Made by a program: the position numbers and the translations under genes. From Turnera subulata (lineage: Eukaryota > Streptophyta > Magnoliopsida > Malpighiales > Passifloraceae), in assembly GCA_028386065.3 (NCBI GenBank), contig JAKUCV010003306.1, positions 10,232 to 74,231 on the forward strand: a stretch of 64,000 nucleotides of DNA, written 5' to 3'. This document shows, piece by piece, positions 1 to 11,373 of the stretch (positions are counted from its first letter, which is position 1; the number at the start of each line of letters is the position of its first letter). The notes beneath the pieces were generated by a model that was not told the origin of the DNA, made no database searches, and saw only the letters and a program-made list of their open reading frames with translations.

Positions 1-233
1 TATATCACATAAAACATATCATGCATATTTACTCAAAACATACCAAACCTATGCACATATTTGCATGGCAAATCATATATACCAAAACAAAACTTAGCAT
101 ATCATTTGATAACTACAAAACACATCATATTCAAAATCACCTAGCATATCACATATACAAGTTGATTCCTACACATGCTTAGATGATCATATCGTATATG
201 CATCATTTACATGGTTTAAGAGCATCACAAGTT

Positions 234-245
234 GCTCCGCTACCA
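234..245 (-). promoter_or_regulatory. Primer binding site of element E
   Basis: The minus strand reads TGGTAGCGGAGC one base after the LTR end. This is the same variant of the tRNA-Met primer site seen in B and C. The canonical plant copia site is TGGTATCAGAGC (established knowledge), so two positions differ. Confidence 0.7.
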
Positions 246-246
246 C

Positions 247-1574
247 TGTAAGTTTCCCTAAGCTATATGACATTCATATAGAAGCAAAAAGATGCAGCGG
301 AAGATAAGGGAAACAACCAAGAACACATGTGAAGCTAGTAAACCGTATAACAAAAATTTTGCGTACCTGTAAGATTAGGGTCTTTCACCTAATAGTTGTG
401 TAGAATCAGTAAGAGCAAGAAAAAGCCCTGCTCCTCTACGGTATCCACACGAACCGTGATAGCTTGAAGTCATCCCACGAAACAAGCTTCGAGCTCCCCG
501 GACTGAAGTGCTAGCAACAAAACCGGGGCTGTGTATAAGGTGTGTTTTGGGCTCTTCCTTTCTTTCACAAAGAAGAAGAGGTGGTGGTGTTTTTGTGTAG
601 GCTGAAAAACAGCTCAAGGAAGGAGAAGGGAGCAGCAAAAACGTTTTTCAAGCCACACTATAGTAGTGAATGATCTGATCATTCAAACCAAGTGGAGACA
701 CAAGGTAGTGCAAGCAATGGCCTACCACCTTTGGCCCATCACCCACTAAACCATGTCTTAGACAAGATAATGTAGCTCCCATCATTCTTTCCAGCACAAC
801 GCACACAACACTCCACTCATGTCTGATCAATAATTATTGATCCAAAACCGGCCCTGGTTCAACCATGGTCCAACCACGGTCCAACCACACCCGGTCCAAC
901 CATGGTCCAACCACGGTTCGACCATCTGTTCGAATCATCGGTTCTATGTGTGTGACCCTGTAGGCACTTGTAACGTCCGGCAATGATTGTAAAATCTCAT
1001 TTTACAATCATAAACAAAGAGCGGCGTCTAGCAACACATCATTGCTACCCGAACGACAAGATCAGAACTGATTCACTATGCCTCGGAATATGTCACCGTC
1101 CTATCATCCCATTATCAAGATTAGACCGTGACATGGAAACGTCAATCTCGTATATGTCTAATCTCGGTTTCTTGGTCCTCGAGTTAACTGTATAAAACGG
1201 ATACCCGTGATATCATCATATCACCCTATCCGAGCATGGCCATGCATTTAACAGTTCAACTCTATCAAGAAACCTACTCGATAATATACCCGTTATATAG
1301 GTCGGACGAATCCCCTCTTGATCAATCAAAACCCACTACATACTCGTCATATACCCGATGATTACCCTTATGTCAAGTCTTATTTTATTATTACAACCCA
1401 ACCATAATAATAAACGACTAGGGACTTTTAAGAATATACATATCAAATACATATACACTAGGGTTATATATATGTGCAAGCGATTATCTCATAGTCATAT
1501 ATATAGGCATAACCTCAAATATGTATACATGAATACAATCATCCATAGATTGGCTTTTGGGCATATTACTAACA
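247..1574 (-). repeat. 5' LTR of element E
   Basis: Read on the minus strand the LTR starts TGTTAGTAATATGCCC at 1574 and ends CTTACA at 247. It is about 1.33 kb, against about 1.5 kb for the LTRs of B and C. It contains a short GGTCCAACCA-type minisatellite (about 853-925) and a perfect 13-bp-stem hairpin (983-1011) shared with the other family members. It is the most diverged LTR of the family in this window. Confidence 0.85.
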
Positions 1575-1628
1575 CATTGTACCTTTGGGATATTTTAGGT
1601 TTAAATTGTATTCACAAAGAGTGAGTCA
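1575..1628 (+). repeat. F-type Sirevirus LTR, left fragment
   Basis: This 54-bp remnant ends with AGTCA and continues across element A at 20684, where AGTCA is repeated and the sequence resumes with CTCTTTGG. The rejoined stretch resembles the LTR at 59000-59437. Everything further left was displaced by element E. Confidence 0.6.
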
Positions 1629-2576
1629 TGTTGGCCCAGAAAAGGCTAAGAAGGGGGAGCGGGGGTTGAATTAGCTTTTCCTCTTTTTCGGGTTTTCTGT
1701 GATTTGGCTCGACACAGAAGCCAAATGTGAAACTTAAATAAAATGCGAAATATAAAGGCAGGAAAGTAAAGGACACAAGCAATTTATAGTGGTTCCCCAC
1801 TCAGGAGTACATCCACTACCTAAAGGTCCCCCTTTAGGGTTTCTAAACTACCCACTAATTTTGCTTTTACTGGCGAGCCGAATAACCTATGGTACACAAG
1901 TTTTTGCGGGTTGAACTTGCTAAACCTAACCCAAAGCTGAACCTAGCTTTGTCTACCCAATAAGATTATCCCCTAATCTTGCTGATTACAACCTTTCCCA
2001 AGGCAAAGCTTCAAGAGTGACTCACTCAAGAAGTTACACGAATTAAGCACAAAGAATAACTCTCAAGGTAAGCTCTTTTCTCAACTTAGAATCTCTTGAA
2101 TGGCAAGGTTAATTTGCTGTGAGGCTTCAATCCTCATTTATAGATTATAAGGATGGGGAGGAGTGTCTTCCAATGGCTAGATTGCTTCCAGGTGGCGCAC
2201 AAGTTGACTTCTTTCTTCATTTAAGAACTGTCAACATTTGGCTGAACCATAACTGGTAATTACTTGGGCAGAAATTGTTCTTCAATCTTCAAAAAGTTTC
2301 TCCAAAAATAGAAATGAGGACCACCAGCTCTTTGATGGCATGAAAGAGGGTGTGAGGACCACTTTTCTGACCGTTAGTTAACTCTTGGAGACCAAGTAAA
2401 TCTGTTGTTTTAATTGCACAAAAGTCAGCTATTTTTCGGGACCACTTCTCCAACTGCCCAGACAGTGATGTTTTGGTTTGACGGAAAAGCCACGCTGAAG
2501 CCAAATCTTCCAATGGCTAGATTGTTTTAATTAATTAATTACTTAATTAAGCACTTAACACATGTTTAGACTAACA
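1629..2576 (-). repeat. 3' LTR of element A
   Basis: The plus strand begins TGTTGGCCCAG and ends CTAACA; it is 948 bp. It matches 19613-20683 but lacks roughly 120 bp present there near 20495-20630. A TTTGGCT/AGCCAAA hairpin lies at 1702-1726. Confidence 0.92.
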
Positions 2577-3325
2577 ATCTCCCCCTTTTTATGATGACAA
2601 ACATGTTGTCCATTTTGCCATTAAAACAGTGGTTAGAAATAATTTAACCGGATAAGCAAAACTCCCCCCATTTTAAAGCATATTTCGAGAAAATTTTAAC
2701 GCATTCATTTGGCTCGATTTTTCAGCCAAACGCTCCCCATGCGTATATGCATCTTATACTAAAAAATGCTAAAGGCTTTTAGCCAATAGCTTCCCCCTGC
2801 ATAAGAGCACAGTATACAAGTTTCTCTTGTATAATTTCATACACAAATTTCATACAAGTATCCCTGCAAAGAATTTTCAACATAACATTTGGCTTAACCA
2901 TCAGCCAAATATATCATCGATTAACAACATTATAAGCACATAAGTATTTTTTGCAATAATTGTTTGGCTTTCACATCAGTCAAATCTATCAACATTATAA
3001 GCTCATCGACATTTGGTTGTTTCACAGAGCCAAATATTTCTTCCCTGCATAAAAATCACATACACAATATATCGCAGCAGCAGTAGAACAGATATCAATC
3101 AAACAACAACATTTATCTCCCCCTTTTGAAATCAGTAAAAAAAACAAATAAGATTCAGTGGAGATAATAGGTAGCATCATAAAAACCAAAAGTAAAGCCA
3201 AATATTCGACTTACAAACCAAATATGATCAATAGTAACATAAGAGTACTTATGCAGAAATAGATATAAAAAGAGTACTTATGGAGAATGCAATGCATGAC
3301 CTAAAGCATCAAATCTGTTGGAGCA
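2577..3325 (-). promoter_or_regulatory. Multiple polypurine tracts and hairpins before the 3' LTR of A
   Basis: Non-coding. The primary polypurine tract abuts the LTR (2577-2590, minus strand AAAAAGGGGGAGA). Further purine runs on the minus strand occur near 2664-2672, 2790-2797 and 3117-3126. Short inverted repeats of the form TTTGGCT...AGCCAAA lie at 2708-2730 and 2887-2910. Repeated polypurine tracts upstream of the 3' LTR are a described Sirevirus trait. Confidence 0.75.
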
Positions 3326-5924
3326 TCATTCATCATCAGAATCATCTTTAGAGAGGGCTGCAGAGATTTGGTTGAGCTTTTCAAAGATCTTCTTCTGAGA
3401 CTTCTGCATTTGGTTGCGGATAGAGCTGACTTCATCTTTTAGCTCACTGATTTCTCCCTTGAGAGTAGTCACTTGCTCTGACACATCACCAATTTTCAAA
3501 CCCTTTCTACCAGATTTGGTCACAGAGTATTCACCATCAGGATTTGGCTTGATAGACATTTTAGCCAAAGTATCCGAATTGATCTTCTTGAGGACAATTG
3601 GCTTATCAGCAAGAGGAGTAATCTTCAGTTTCTTGGCCAAAAGAGTGATTAGAGAACCATGAGAATGCTCTTTGTAAAGGGCCATGTGATGAACGATGAG
3701 AGTACCAAAGCATATAGAAGACTTCTTGATGAGGCACGCCAGAATCCATTGATCAAGTTTCTTGATCACTATCCGAGAATTCTTCCTAGGCATGATAACC
3801 CGAGTCAATGTATACATCAGAGCTCTGTCTCTTGGTTTCAAACTATTGTAATGTCCAGACTCAAGGCTATTGAAGAGAATCTGGTTCTGCTTGGAGTGAC
3901 ATGGAGTTTTAGGAAAGTTAATTGGAGTCCCAAATGCTGAATCATAGAATCTAATCTTCCCTAGCTTGATTTTCAGCACTTCACTGATTAACTCGGTTGT
4001 CACCTTGATCTTTTTCCCTTTGATTGTTGTCTTGATGCACTCAACTAACCCCTTATTTCCATACTCAACAATCAAATTGTCATAGAAGTCCTTCATGAGA
4101 ACCTCGTACCCTTGTACCTTCAAAGTGGCTAAATTCTTAAGAGTATCATCCTTCAGCAGTTTTGTTACTCCAATGGCTTCAAAATCATCAAGCTCCATTG
4201 TATAGGTTGGAGTATGAGTAAAGTACTTCTTTTTAGCCCTCTTCTTGAAATCCGACTTGGACAGACTCTTCAATTTTCTTTTGGCTAGTGTAGGAGTGGT
4301 TTCTTCTTCTCTCTCGGACTCCTCATCCTTTTCTTCATCGACCTAAGCCTTATCAGACTCTTCATAATCTTCTTCATCCTTGTCCTCATCTTCATCACTG
4401 TTATCCTCATTTTCATCTTTCTCTAATACCTTCTCGCTTTCATTGCCATCATCAGAACTCTCCTCTTTATCACTGTCATTTGGCTCATCATCACTCTGCT
4501 TGGCTCCAGAGATTTCTTGCTCTTCAGCATCTCGCTTTCTCTTCTTGGAGTCTTCATGGATAGGTGAGTTCTTATTATGGTTCTCATCGCCATCAGATCC
4601 ACCTCAACAACCTTCTCTCCAAGCTTCTTTCCTCCTCTTCCAAACATTGTCTTCATACGAGTGCTTGGTCTGACATGTCAAGAGACTTGAGTGGTTGGAG
4701 TGTGAGCCAAATGTTTTGGCATCTTCGGCTTAGGCGCAGCAGACTTTGTCTTGGAACTCTCTGCCTCTGGTTCAATACTTGGGTTAACCTCCTCAGTGGC
4801 AGATTTGGTCTCGAGCTGAGCCAAATCTCCTTCTGGCAGCAAGATTTCATGTTCTTTTGGCTTTTCTTCAACAGATTTGGCCTTCGCAACAGTTTGGGTC
4901 AAATCTTCCTTTCCCTCTCCATCAACCTGTTTGGCCACTTCTTTTGCAATTTCAGCAACATATACCAGATCATCTGTTGCATCCTTGTCTTCTTCTGAAA
5001 TGGGAATCCCTGTTGGGATTTCATCAACAATCTCAGCAGTCTTGCTCTTCTCCGTTTCATCTATCTTCTTCTGTTCTCCAGATTTGGCTTCTTCATCAGC
5101 CAAGTGTTGTTCCTCTGCAGGAGTACTGGATTTGGCTCACACAGCAGCCAAATCTTCTTCTTCAGTGTTCTTCATGTGAACCAGGACACCACCCAGTTCC
5201 TTCATCTTCTCCTCACAGAATTCTTCTGCATCCTTTCCCGGAGGAGGCACCAGTGACCTCACAAATGCAGCAAGCAAATTGGTTTTGGCTTTTGATGAGC
5301 CAAAACCCTCATCAACATCCAAAGGCTTAACCTTTTCACTCGATTCAGTTGTCTTCTCTATAGCATAATCAGATTTGGCCTTTGCCAGACCAGAACCCTC
5401 TCCAACACAATCATCTTTATCAACAGACTTAATCTTATCACTAGATTTCTCTACACTCATGATAGTACTATCGACTATAACATTCATAGCATCAGATTGA
5501 GTCTCAATCGATCCTATCAGAGTTTTATCGGCAATATACACCTCTCCAGAACTTGAAACTCGAACACTAAAAGGTTCAGAGGTTAAAATACCGATTTCAA
5601 AGATGTTTCCTGGTGGTGCTTCTTCAATGTTGAATGCATGCACCTTGGAATTGGGTTTTTCTCCTGGAGGCACCATGGCTTCTTGGGTCTGAGTCCCAAG
5701 TTTGAGTTTCTCAATTTGAACAGCCGCCTCCCTTTCCGGAGAGGTAAACTCAAGGCTTGCTTTCTCTTCTTTCTCTTTCCCCTTTTTCTTCTCTGATGTC
5801 GAGGTCTTCTTGAAGACTGCTTTACAGCAGCAACCTTGGTTCTTCCTTTTAATGGTGCTGGGGATTTCGGTGGTTTTTGTTTTGAGAGTGTCTCCTTGAG
5901 ATTTTTCCCTTTGTTGGTTCTCAT
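3326..5924 (-). pseudogene. Sirevirus env-like region of element A
   Basis: Broken reading frame between RNase H and the 3' LTR. It starts at 5924 (MRTNKGKNLKETL, basic and lysine-rich) and shifts frame near 5650. It continues as an acidic, low-complexity E/K/S-rich segment with in-frame stops at about 5134 and 4675, then shifts again. The last part, 4273-3326, is an open frame of 315 residues containing a folded-looking region (FEAIGVTKLLKDD... to ...HHMALYKEHS) and ending in a heptad-like coiled coil with an acidic tail (SKDDSDDE). The position matches the env-like gene of SIRE1/Maximus elements. I see no signal peptide and no clear membrane anchor, so an envelope role is not supported. The conserved region may correspond to a plant transposon-associated domain; that is a guess. 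Confidence 0.7.
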
Positions 5925-6431
5925 AATGGTAAGTGTTTTAGGTTTTGATGTGTTTGTGTTTCAGAGAAAAACTGAAAAGGGAAGCTGAGGAGAAGGTGGG
6001 TAATGGTGGAGAGAGAGAAAATCACGGGTTTTTAAAACCGGAAGTGGTCCAACTACCATAAATAAACCGCTTGCTTTTCAGTTATTCCTTTTTCCTTTTT
6101 GACAGATGTGGGACACCACATATAGCCGTTGCCTTAGAAGTTGTCTAGTTGACTTTGCACTCTCTTTCTTATTTTTATTAACCGTTGCCTTTTGTCCACT
6201 AGATAATAGGTTTTGGCTCGTCCATGAACCAAATACTGCAGCTCTTTCTCCTTGATGCCTTTGATGATTAGATGACAGCCACGATGTGTCCTCATATGCT
6301 CATATGCTTAGTGCAGGTGTGAAATGTGTGACAATTGTATATATTCTAAGTGCATATGTGTGCAATATGTTATGATATGCATGAACACATAAAAACCAAA
6401 TGTGGAGCCAAATCAGAATACTTATGATATA
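5925..6431 (-). other. Non-coding spacer between RNase H and the env-like region of A
   Basis: No credible reading frame. It contains a TTTGGCT/ACCAAAT pair near 6216-6240 and AT-rich sequence, and would serve as a leader for the env-like region. Confidence 0.5.
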
Positions 6432-8432
6432 TTGCAAATACCAAGCTCGGGTCTGATTTTGGTAAATTGATCTTCCTTTAATCATTTGGTAAAGATATCA
6501 GCCAGTTGATTCTCAGTTCTCACAAACTCAATGGCCACATCCTTCTTCAACACATGGTCTCGAATAAAATGATGTCTCACTTCAATATGTTTGGTTCGAG
6601 AGTGTTGCACCGGATTCTTAGTTAGATTGATGGAACTTGAGCTGTCACAAAAGATATGAACACACTTGAAAGTTAGTCCATAATCAGCAAAGTGTTTGTT
6701 TCATCCATAACACTTGTGCACAACATGCACCAGCTGCTACATATTCAGCCTCAATTGTGGAAGTAGCAACTGAATTTTGCTTTTTACTTGACCAAGATAC
6801 AAGTGACTGTCCAAGTAATTGACAAGTACCACCTGTACTTTTTCTATCAAGAGTGCACCCTGCAAAGTTTGCATCTAAGTAGCTTGTTAGTTCAAAAGAG
6901 TTCACATTAGGATACCATAAGCCTAAAGATGATGTTCCTTTTAAGTACTTGAAGATGTGCTTGATAGCTTTAAGATGAGATTCTTTTGGGCATGATTGAA
7001 ATCTAGCACACAAGCAAACACTATACATAATGTCTGGTCTTGTAACTGTAAGGTAAAGAAGACTACCTGTATCCTTACCATTCTCATCCTTGTCAAGTTT
7101 GGTGCTAGTGCTCATTGGTGTCGGACTAGTTTTGGCTTCTGATAAGCCAAATCTTTTCAGCAGCTCTCGTGTGTACTTTGCTTGGTTAAGAAAAATCCCA
7201 CCATTGAGTTGCTTGACTTGAAACCCCATGAAGAAATTTAATTCTCCCATCATGCTCATTTCAAACTTGCTGTGCATAAGCTTTTCAAACTCTTGACAAA
7301 AAGATTCATTAGTAGCACCAAATAGAATTTCATCAACATATATTTGCACAATAATGATATCATCTTTGTTCGATTTCACAAATAAAGGTGAATCTACCTT
7401 TCCTTTTGTAAAGCATTGTGAAATTACATATGGGCTTAATCTATCATACCAAGCCCTAGGTACTTGTTTAAGACCATATAATGCCTTTTTCAACTTGAAA
7501 ACATGTTGTGAATGCTCATGGTTTTCAAATCCTAGAGGTTGTTCTACATATACTTCTTCCATGATATATCCATTTAAAAAAGCACTCTTGACATCCACTT
7601 GATAGAGTTTGAAAGATTTAAATGATGCAAATGCAAGCAACATAAGAATGGATTCAAGTCTAGATACTGGTGCAAAGGCCTCATCATAATCAATACCTTC
7701 CTCTTGATTGTATCCTTGTGCAACCAATCGAGCTTTGTTTCTTACCACAGTTCCTGATTCATCAAGCTTGTTTCTAAAGACCCATTTGGTTTCAATGACA
7801 GGATGGTCTTTTGGCCTTGCAACATGCTCCCACACATTGTTCTTCTTGAACTGATTAAGCTCTTCTTGCATAGCTAATACCCAGTTTTCATCAAGTATGG
7901 CTTCATTAGCATTTTTAGGCTCAATTTGAGACAAGAATGCAAGATGTGTATTGATATTTTGTAATCTGCATCTTGTGGTTACTCCTCTTCTAGGATCACC
8001 TAATATGGCCTTAGTTGAATGTCCTCTGGGTGCTTGAACATCTGAGTTTCTCGGCTGTGAGTTTGAACCAGAATCCAGAACATTTGGCTGCACATCATTA
8101 TTTTGAACATTTGGCTCGGGAGAAGCCAAATGTTGCTGAACCGCAATTGGAACAGGCAGTTGCTCATCTTTTGTCTCATTAATGACCTGTGGCTGATTCT
8201 CTAGGGTATACTCAATTTCTGTATCATCACTAAAATCATTCAAGTTAATCTCATCAAACACCACATGCATGGACTCTTCAACAACCATGGTTCTTTCGTT
8301 ATATACCCTATAAGCTTTACTACTCAATGAATAACCAAGGAATATACCATCATCAGACTTAGCCTGAAACTTATCAAAATTATCTTTAGTATTCAGGATA
8401 TAACACCTGGAGCCAAATGTGCAAAAGTATGC
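6432..8432 (-). pseudogene. Integrase tail, reverse transcriptase and RNase H of element A
   Basis: The C-terminal part of the Sirevirus polyprotein. From 8432 it encodes the post-integrase segment (FGSRCYILN, GIFLGYS). A long open frame from 8327 to 6684 then covers the RVT_2-type RT (WVFRNKLDESG, ARLVAQGYNQEEGIDYDE, DVKSAFLNGYIMEEVYVEQP, ALYGLKQ) and RNase H (LDANFAGC.LDRKSTGGTCQ, STIEAEYVAA). The usual RT catalytic YVDD reads YVDE (IYVDEILFGATN). A single-base frameshift near 6690 and a stop near 6478 break the RNase H end. At 8432 the frame is cut by element B, and about 25 codons expected between the two halves are missing. Function in an intact element is reverse transcription of the RNA inside virus-like particles. 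Confidence 0.9.
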
Positions 8433-9918
8433 AATGGATGTTTATTTGTAATCATGTATACACATTAAGGTTATTCCAATAAATATCGTTTATGAGATAA
8501 ACGCTTGCACATATTTATAACCCTAGAATATTTATATATTCTTAAATGTCCCTAGTCGATTTTTATTATGGATGGGTTGTAATAATAAATTAAGACTAGC
8601 GTATGTTGAGAATTATATGAGATATGAATTCTACATACGGGTACAAGTTAGAGAACTTGTGGACTGGACCGACCCACATAAGAACGCTACATGGAACGTT
8701 ATATGATTGTCATTAGCGGTTCTTATATGTATTGTCCTTAGACCTGAGATCATCAAGGTTCCCAGTATATGAGTCGTATACTTTGATATTATTCCTAGTC
8801 ATCTGTAACTGGGTGGTCTTAAGGGTAATCATTGGGTACATGATAAATGTGTAGTGGGTTTTGATTGATCAAGATGGGATTCGTCCGACCCATATAACGG
8901 GTATATTATCATATGGGCCTCTTGATAGAGTTAAACTGTAAATGCATGGCCATGCTCGGATTATATGATATTGTGATATCATTAGGATCCGTTTTACACA
9001 GTTAACTCGGGGATCAAGAAACTAAGATTAAACATATACGAGATTGACGTTTTTCATGTCTCGGTTTAATCTTGATAATGGGATGAAAGGATAATGACAT
9101 GTTTACGAGGCATATTGAATCAGTACTGATCTTGTCGTTCGGGTAGCAATGATGTGTTGCTAGAGGCCGCTCATTGCTAATAATTGTAAAATGAGATTTT
9201 ACAATTATTGCCGGACGTTACAAGTGCCTACAGGGTCACACACATAGAACCGTTGATTCAAACAGGTGGTTGAACCGTGGTTGGACCATGGTTCGACCGA
9301 GTGTGGTTGGACTGCGGTTGGACCAGGGTCGTTTTGGGCTGGTTTGATACAATAATTGTCAGAATTATTGAGCCAAACCTGATTGCTTGTGATGTGTAAT
9401 TCCATTAGTGCTTAGTGGTAGACAAGATAATGGGTATCTTAATCATGATGGGCCATTATGTTGGCCATTACCCTAAGCACTAAACGAGTGGCATAATTAG
9501 ATTATGCTTTGGGTTTCTGGCTGATTGCATTCTGGTTTTTGATAGCCTTGAGAGTGTGTTTTCAGTCCAGTAAGAACACACACAAACACTCACCCATTCC
9601 TTGAGAAAGAAAGTAACACCACATAGCTCCCGGAAATCCGTTGCTAGCACCACGGTTCGGGAGTGCTTGGGTTGGAGATCATGAGACCTTTTTTGGTTTG
9701 TGATCAATGGTTCATGTGGATACCGTAGAGGAGCAGGATATCCTTCCGGCTTTAGCTGATTCAGTTCTTCAGTTAGGTGAAAGATCCTAACCGTTTTAGG
9801 TACGATTGTTTTTGTTGTTCGGTTTAGTTGCTTCACATGGATCCTTCATGTGTTTCCGGGTTTCCGTTGTGCTTTTGTTGCATTTAGATTGTCTATTTTG
9901 CATGACCGGAAACTAACA
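8432..9918 (+). repeat. 5' LTR of element B (left end truncated)
   Basis: It matches 15354-16850 from CAATGGATG onward and ends CTAACA. The first 28 bp present in the 3' LTR are replaced by element A coding sequence. It contains the conserved hairpin at 9180-9208 and the GGTTGGACCA minisatellite at about 9262-9334. Confidence 0.9.
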
Positions 9919-9919
9919 G

Positions 9920-9932
9920 TGGTAGCGGAGCC
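9920..9932 (+). promoter_or_regulatory. Primer binding site of element B
   Basis: TGGTAGCGGAGCC, one base after the LTR. It matches 11 of 13 bases of the canonical initiator tRNA-Met site TGGTATCAGAGCC. The same variant appears in C and, over 12 bases, in E. Confidence 0.75.
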
Positions 9933-11373
9933 TCTTGTGAAGCTCTAAACCGAATTTATGTGCATATGTTTGATATGTTCTGTAAATATACATGATATGT
10001 TCTATGTGATAAAGCATGATCATGATATATTGTTTTCAATTATGTATATGTGATATATATGTTGATGTTGGTTTATGTCAAAATTGTTTGACAACAAGCA
10101 CTTGATTGGTCAATCAAGGGGATATTGGCAGTAAGTCGAAAGAGTTCGACAAAACGAAAATCAACCGTCGGTTTTCGTATGGAACGATTGTCGTTCATGT
10201 GGAGCAGGGCCAGGAAATCAATGTTCTTCAGTTGGACATCGATGTCCACATGAAATTAGCCTTGGCCGAGCCTACTGGACATCGATGTTATGCGGCATAA
10301 CATCGATGTTCCATGAAGGTTGGCCTTGGCAGAATCCCACGAACATCGATGTTCAAGATTGAACATCGATGTCCAAGAGCCCTGTGAGCTTGGTTTGAGA
10401 TTCCAGAGACCAATGTCCTTGTGTTCCAGAAGTCTCAAACATCGATGTTTAAAGGTTAGACATCGATGTTTAAAACTACTGCCAAGATTTTGGACCTTCG
10501 GAACTTTCCAACATCGATGTCCAAGAGTTGAACATCGATGTTCTTGAGTTCCAGAGGCCAATGAACCTTCGGAACTTTCCAACATCGATGTCCAAGAGTT
10601 GAACTTCGATGTTCTTGAGCTCTGCCAAATAGTTTGGACTTCCAGAGCCTCAAGGATATCGATGTTCATGACAGGACATCGATGTCCTTGAGTTCCAGAG
10701 GCCAAATGACATCGATGTTCAAGATAGGACATCGATGTCCATGCGCATTACCAAGGTGTTGGGGAGAATCAGATTCTCAAAGACATCGATGTTCACTTAT
10801 GTGCATCAATGTTTACATGTATCTTTGGTTTCCAAATTTACATAACATCAATATATGGTTTGTTGATTATATGCATGTGATGTATGAACATATGTTGATG
10901 TAAATATTAAGTTCTTAGTTGCCTTCCTTGATAAGCACTCATCATTGCTTAGATCAACACTTGGTAGGTTTTGCCAAAGCAAGGTGCCAATGTTTATCCT
11001 AGCAAGGTGCGACTGGATAATTGTAATATCTGAACTGCTTACTGTGGGTTTGGACTTAACTAGGTCATCTTAATAGGATTAAGGACTTAGAGGCAAGGAG
11101 TTGAGCAATGTCTATAAGATAGACAAGAACAAGTGTTATTCACTCAACTATCCAAGAGTTACATGAGATGTAATTGACAAGAGTTGTCTACCTAAATAGC
11201 TATGATGTAGGCGATCAGCCAAAGCTGACTTATCTTGTAGTGAAATATGGATCTTGGCCTACTTATCATTGTTTTGATTCATAATAGGAGCATCATTTAA
11301 TAGAATTCCTTGTTAAATGATTTTGTATGCATGACTCTTATTTGTGTGAGTTGATCTTTGTTGTAGAATTTCC
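9933..11373 (+). other. Untranslated leader of element B
   Basis: A 1.4-kb leader between primer site and gag start without a credible gene. It holds the ACATCGATGT palindrome array (10226-10810), flanked by AT-rich sequence and a stretch near 10930-11300 that is conserved in C at about 28060-28430. Confidence 0.75.
10226..10810 (+). repeat. Array of the palindrome ACATCGATGT in the B leader
   Basis: I count 14 exact copies of the 10-bp perfect palindrome ACATCGATGT between 10236 and 10792, plus near copies such as ACTTCGATGT and ATATCGATGT. Many extend to GAACATCGATGTTC. Several occur in pairs about 21 bp apart (10343/10364, 10438/10460, 10510/10531, 10709/10730), separated from other pairs by variable spacers. 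The same array occurs in the leader of C. Open frames across it only read the repeat (HRC) and are not genes. Confidence 0.9.

Larger units (their letters stand above)
1..1574 (-). mobile_element. Copia element E, 5' end (same family as B and C)
   Basis: Partial Ty1/copia retrotransposon read on the minus strand. Its 5' LTR (247-1574) and primer binding site (234-245) are inside the window; the gag-pol body lies beyond the left edge. Positions 1-233 are AT-rich leader resembling the leader of element C near 30660-30811. Family membership is shown by the same LTR termini, primer site and LTR hairpin as in B and C. It appears to sit inside an F-type Sirevirus LTR whose continuation starts at 1575. 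The left target duplication is outside the window. Confidence 0.8.

Noticed and set aside
3326..5924. A genuine viral envelope protein
   Set aside because: No signal peptide, cysteine pattern or clear transmembrane anchor; only position relative to pol matches, so it is called env-like.
10226..10810. CRISPR-like repeat array
   Set aside because: Repeats are 10-14 bp perfect palindromes with irregular spacing in a plant retrotransposon leader; no cas genes or uniform spacers.
10106..10903. Open frames in both directions across the palindrome array
   Set aside because: They only translate ACATCGATGT as repeated HRC-type words, with no domain or start context; low-complexity artefacts of a palindromic repeat.
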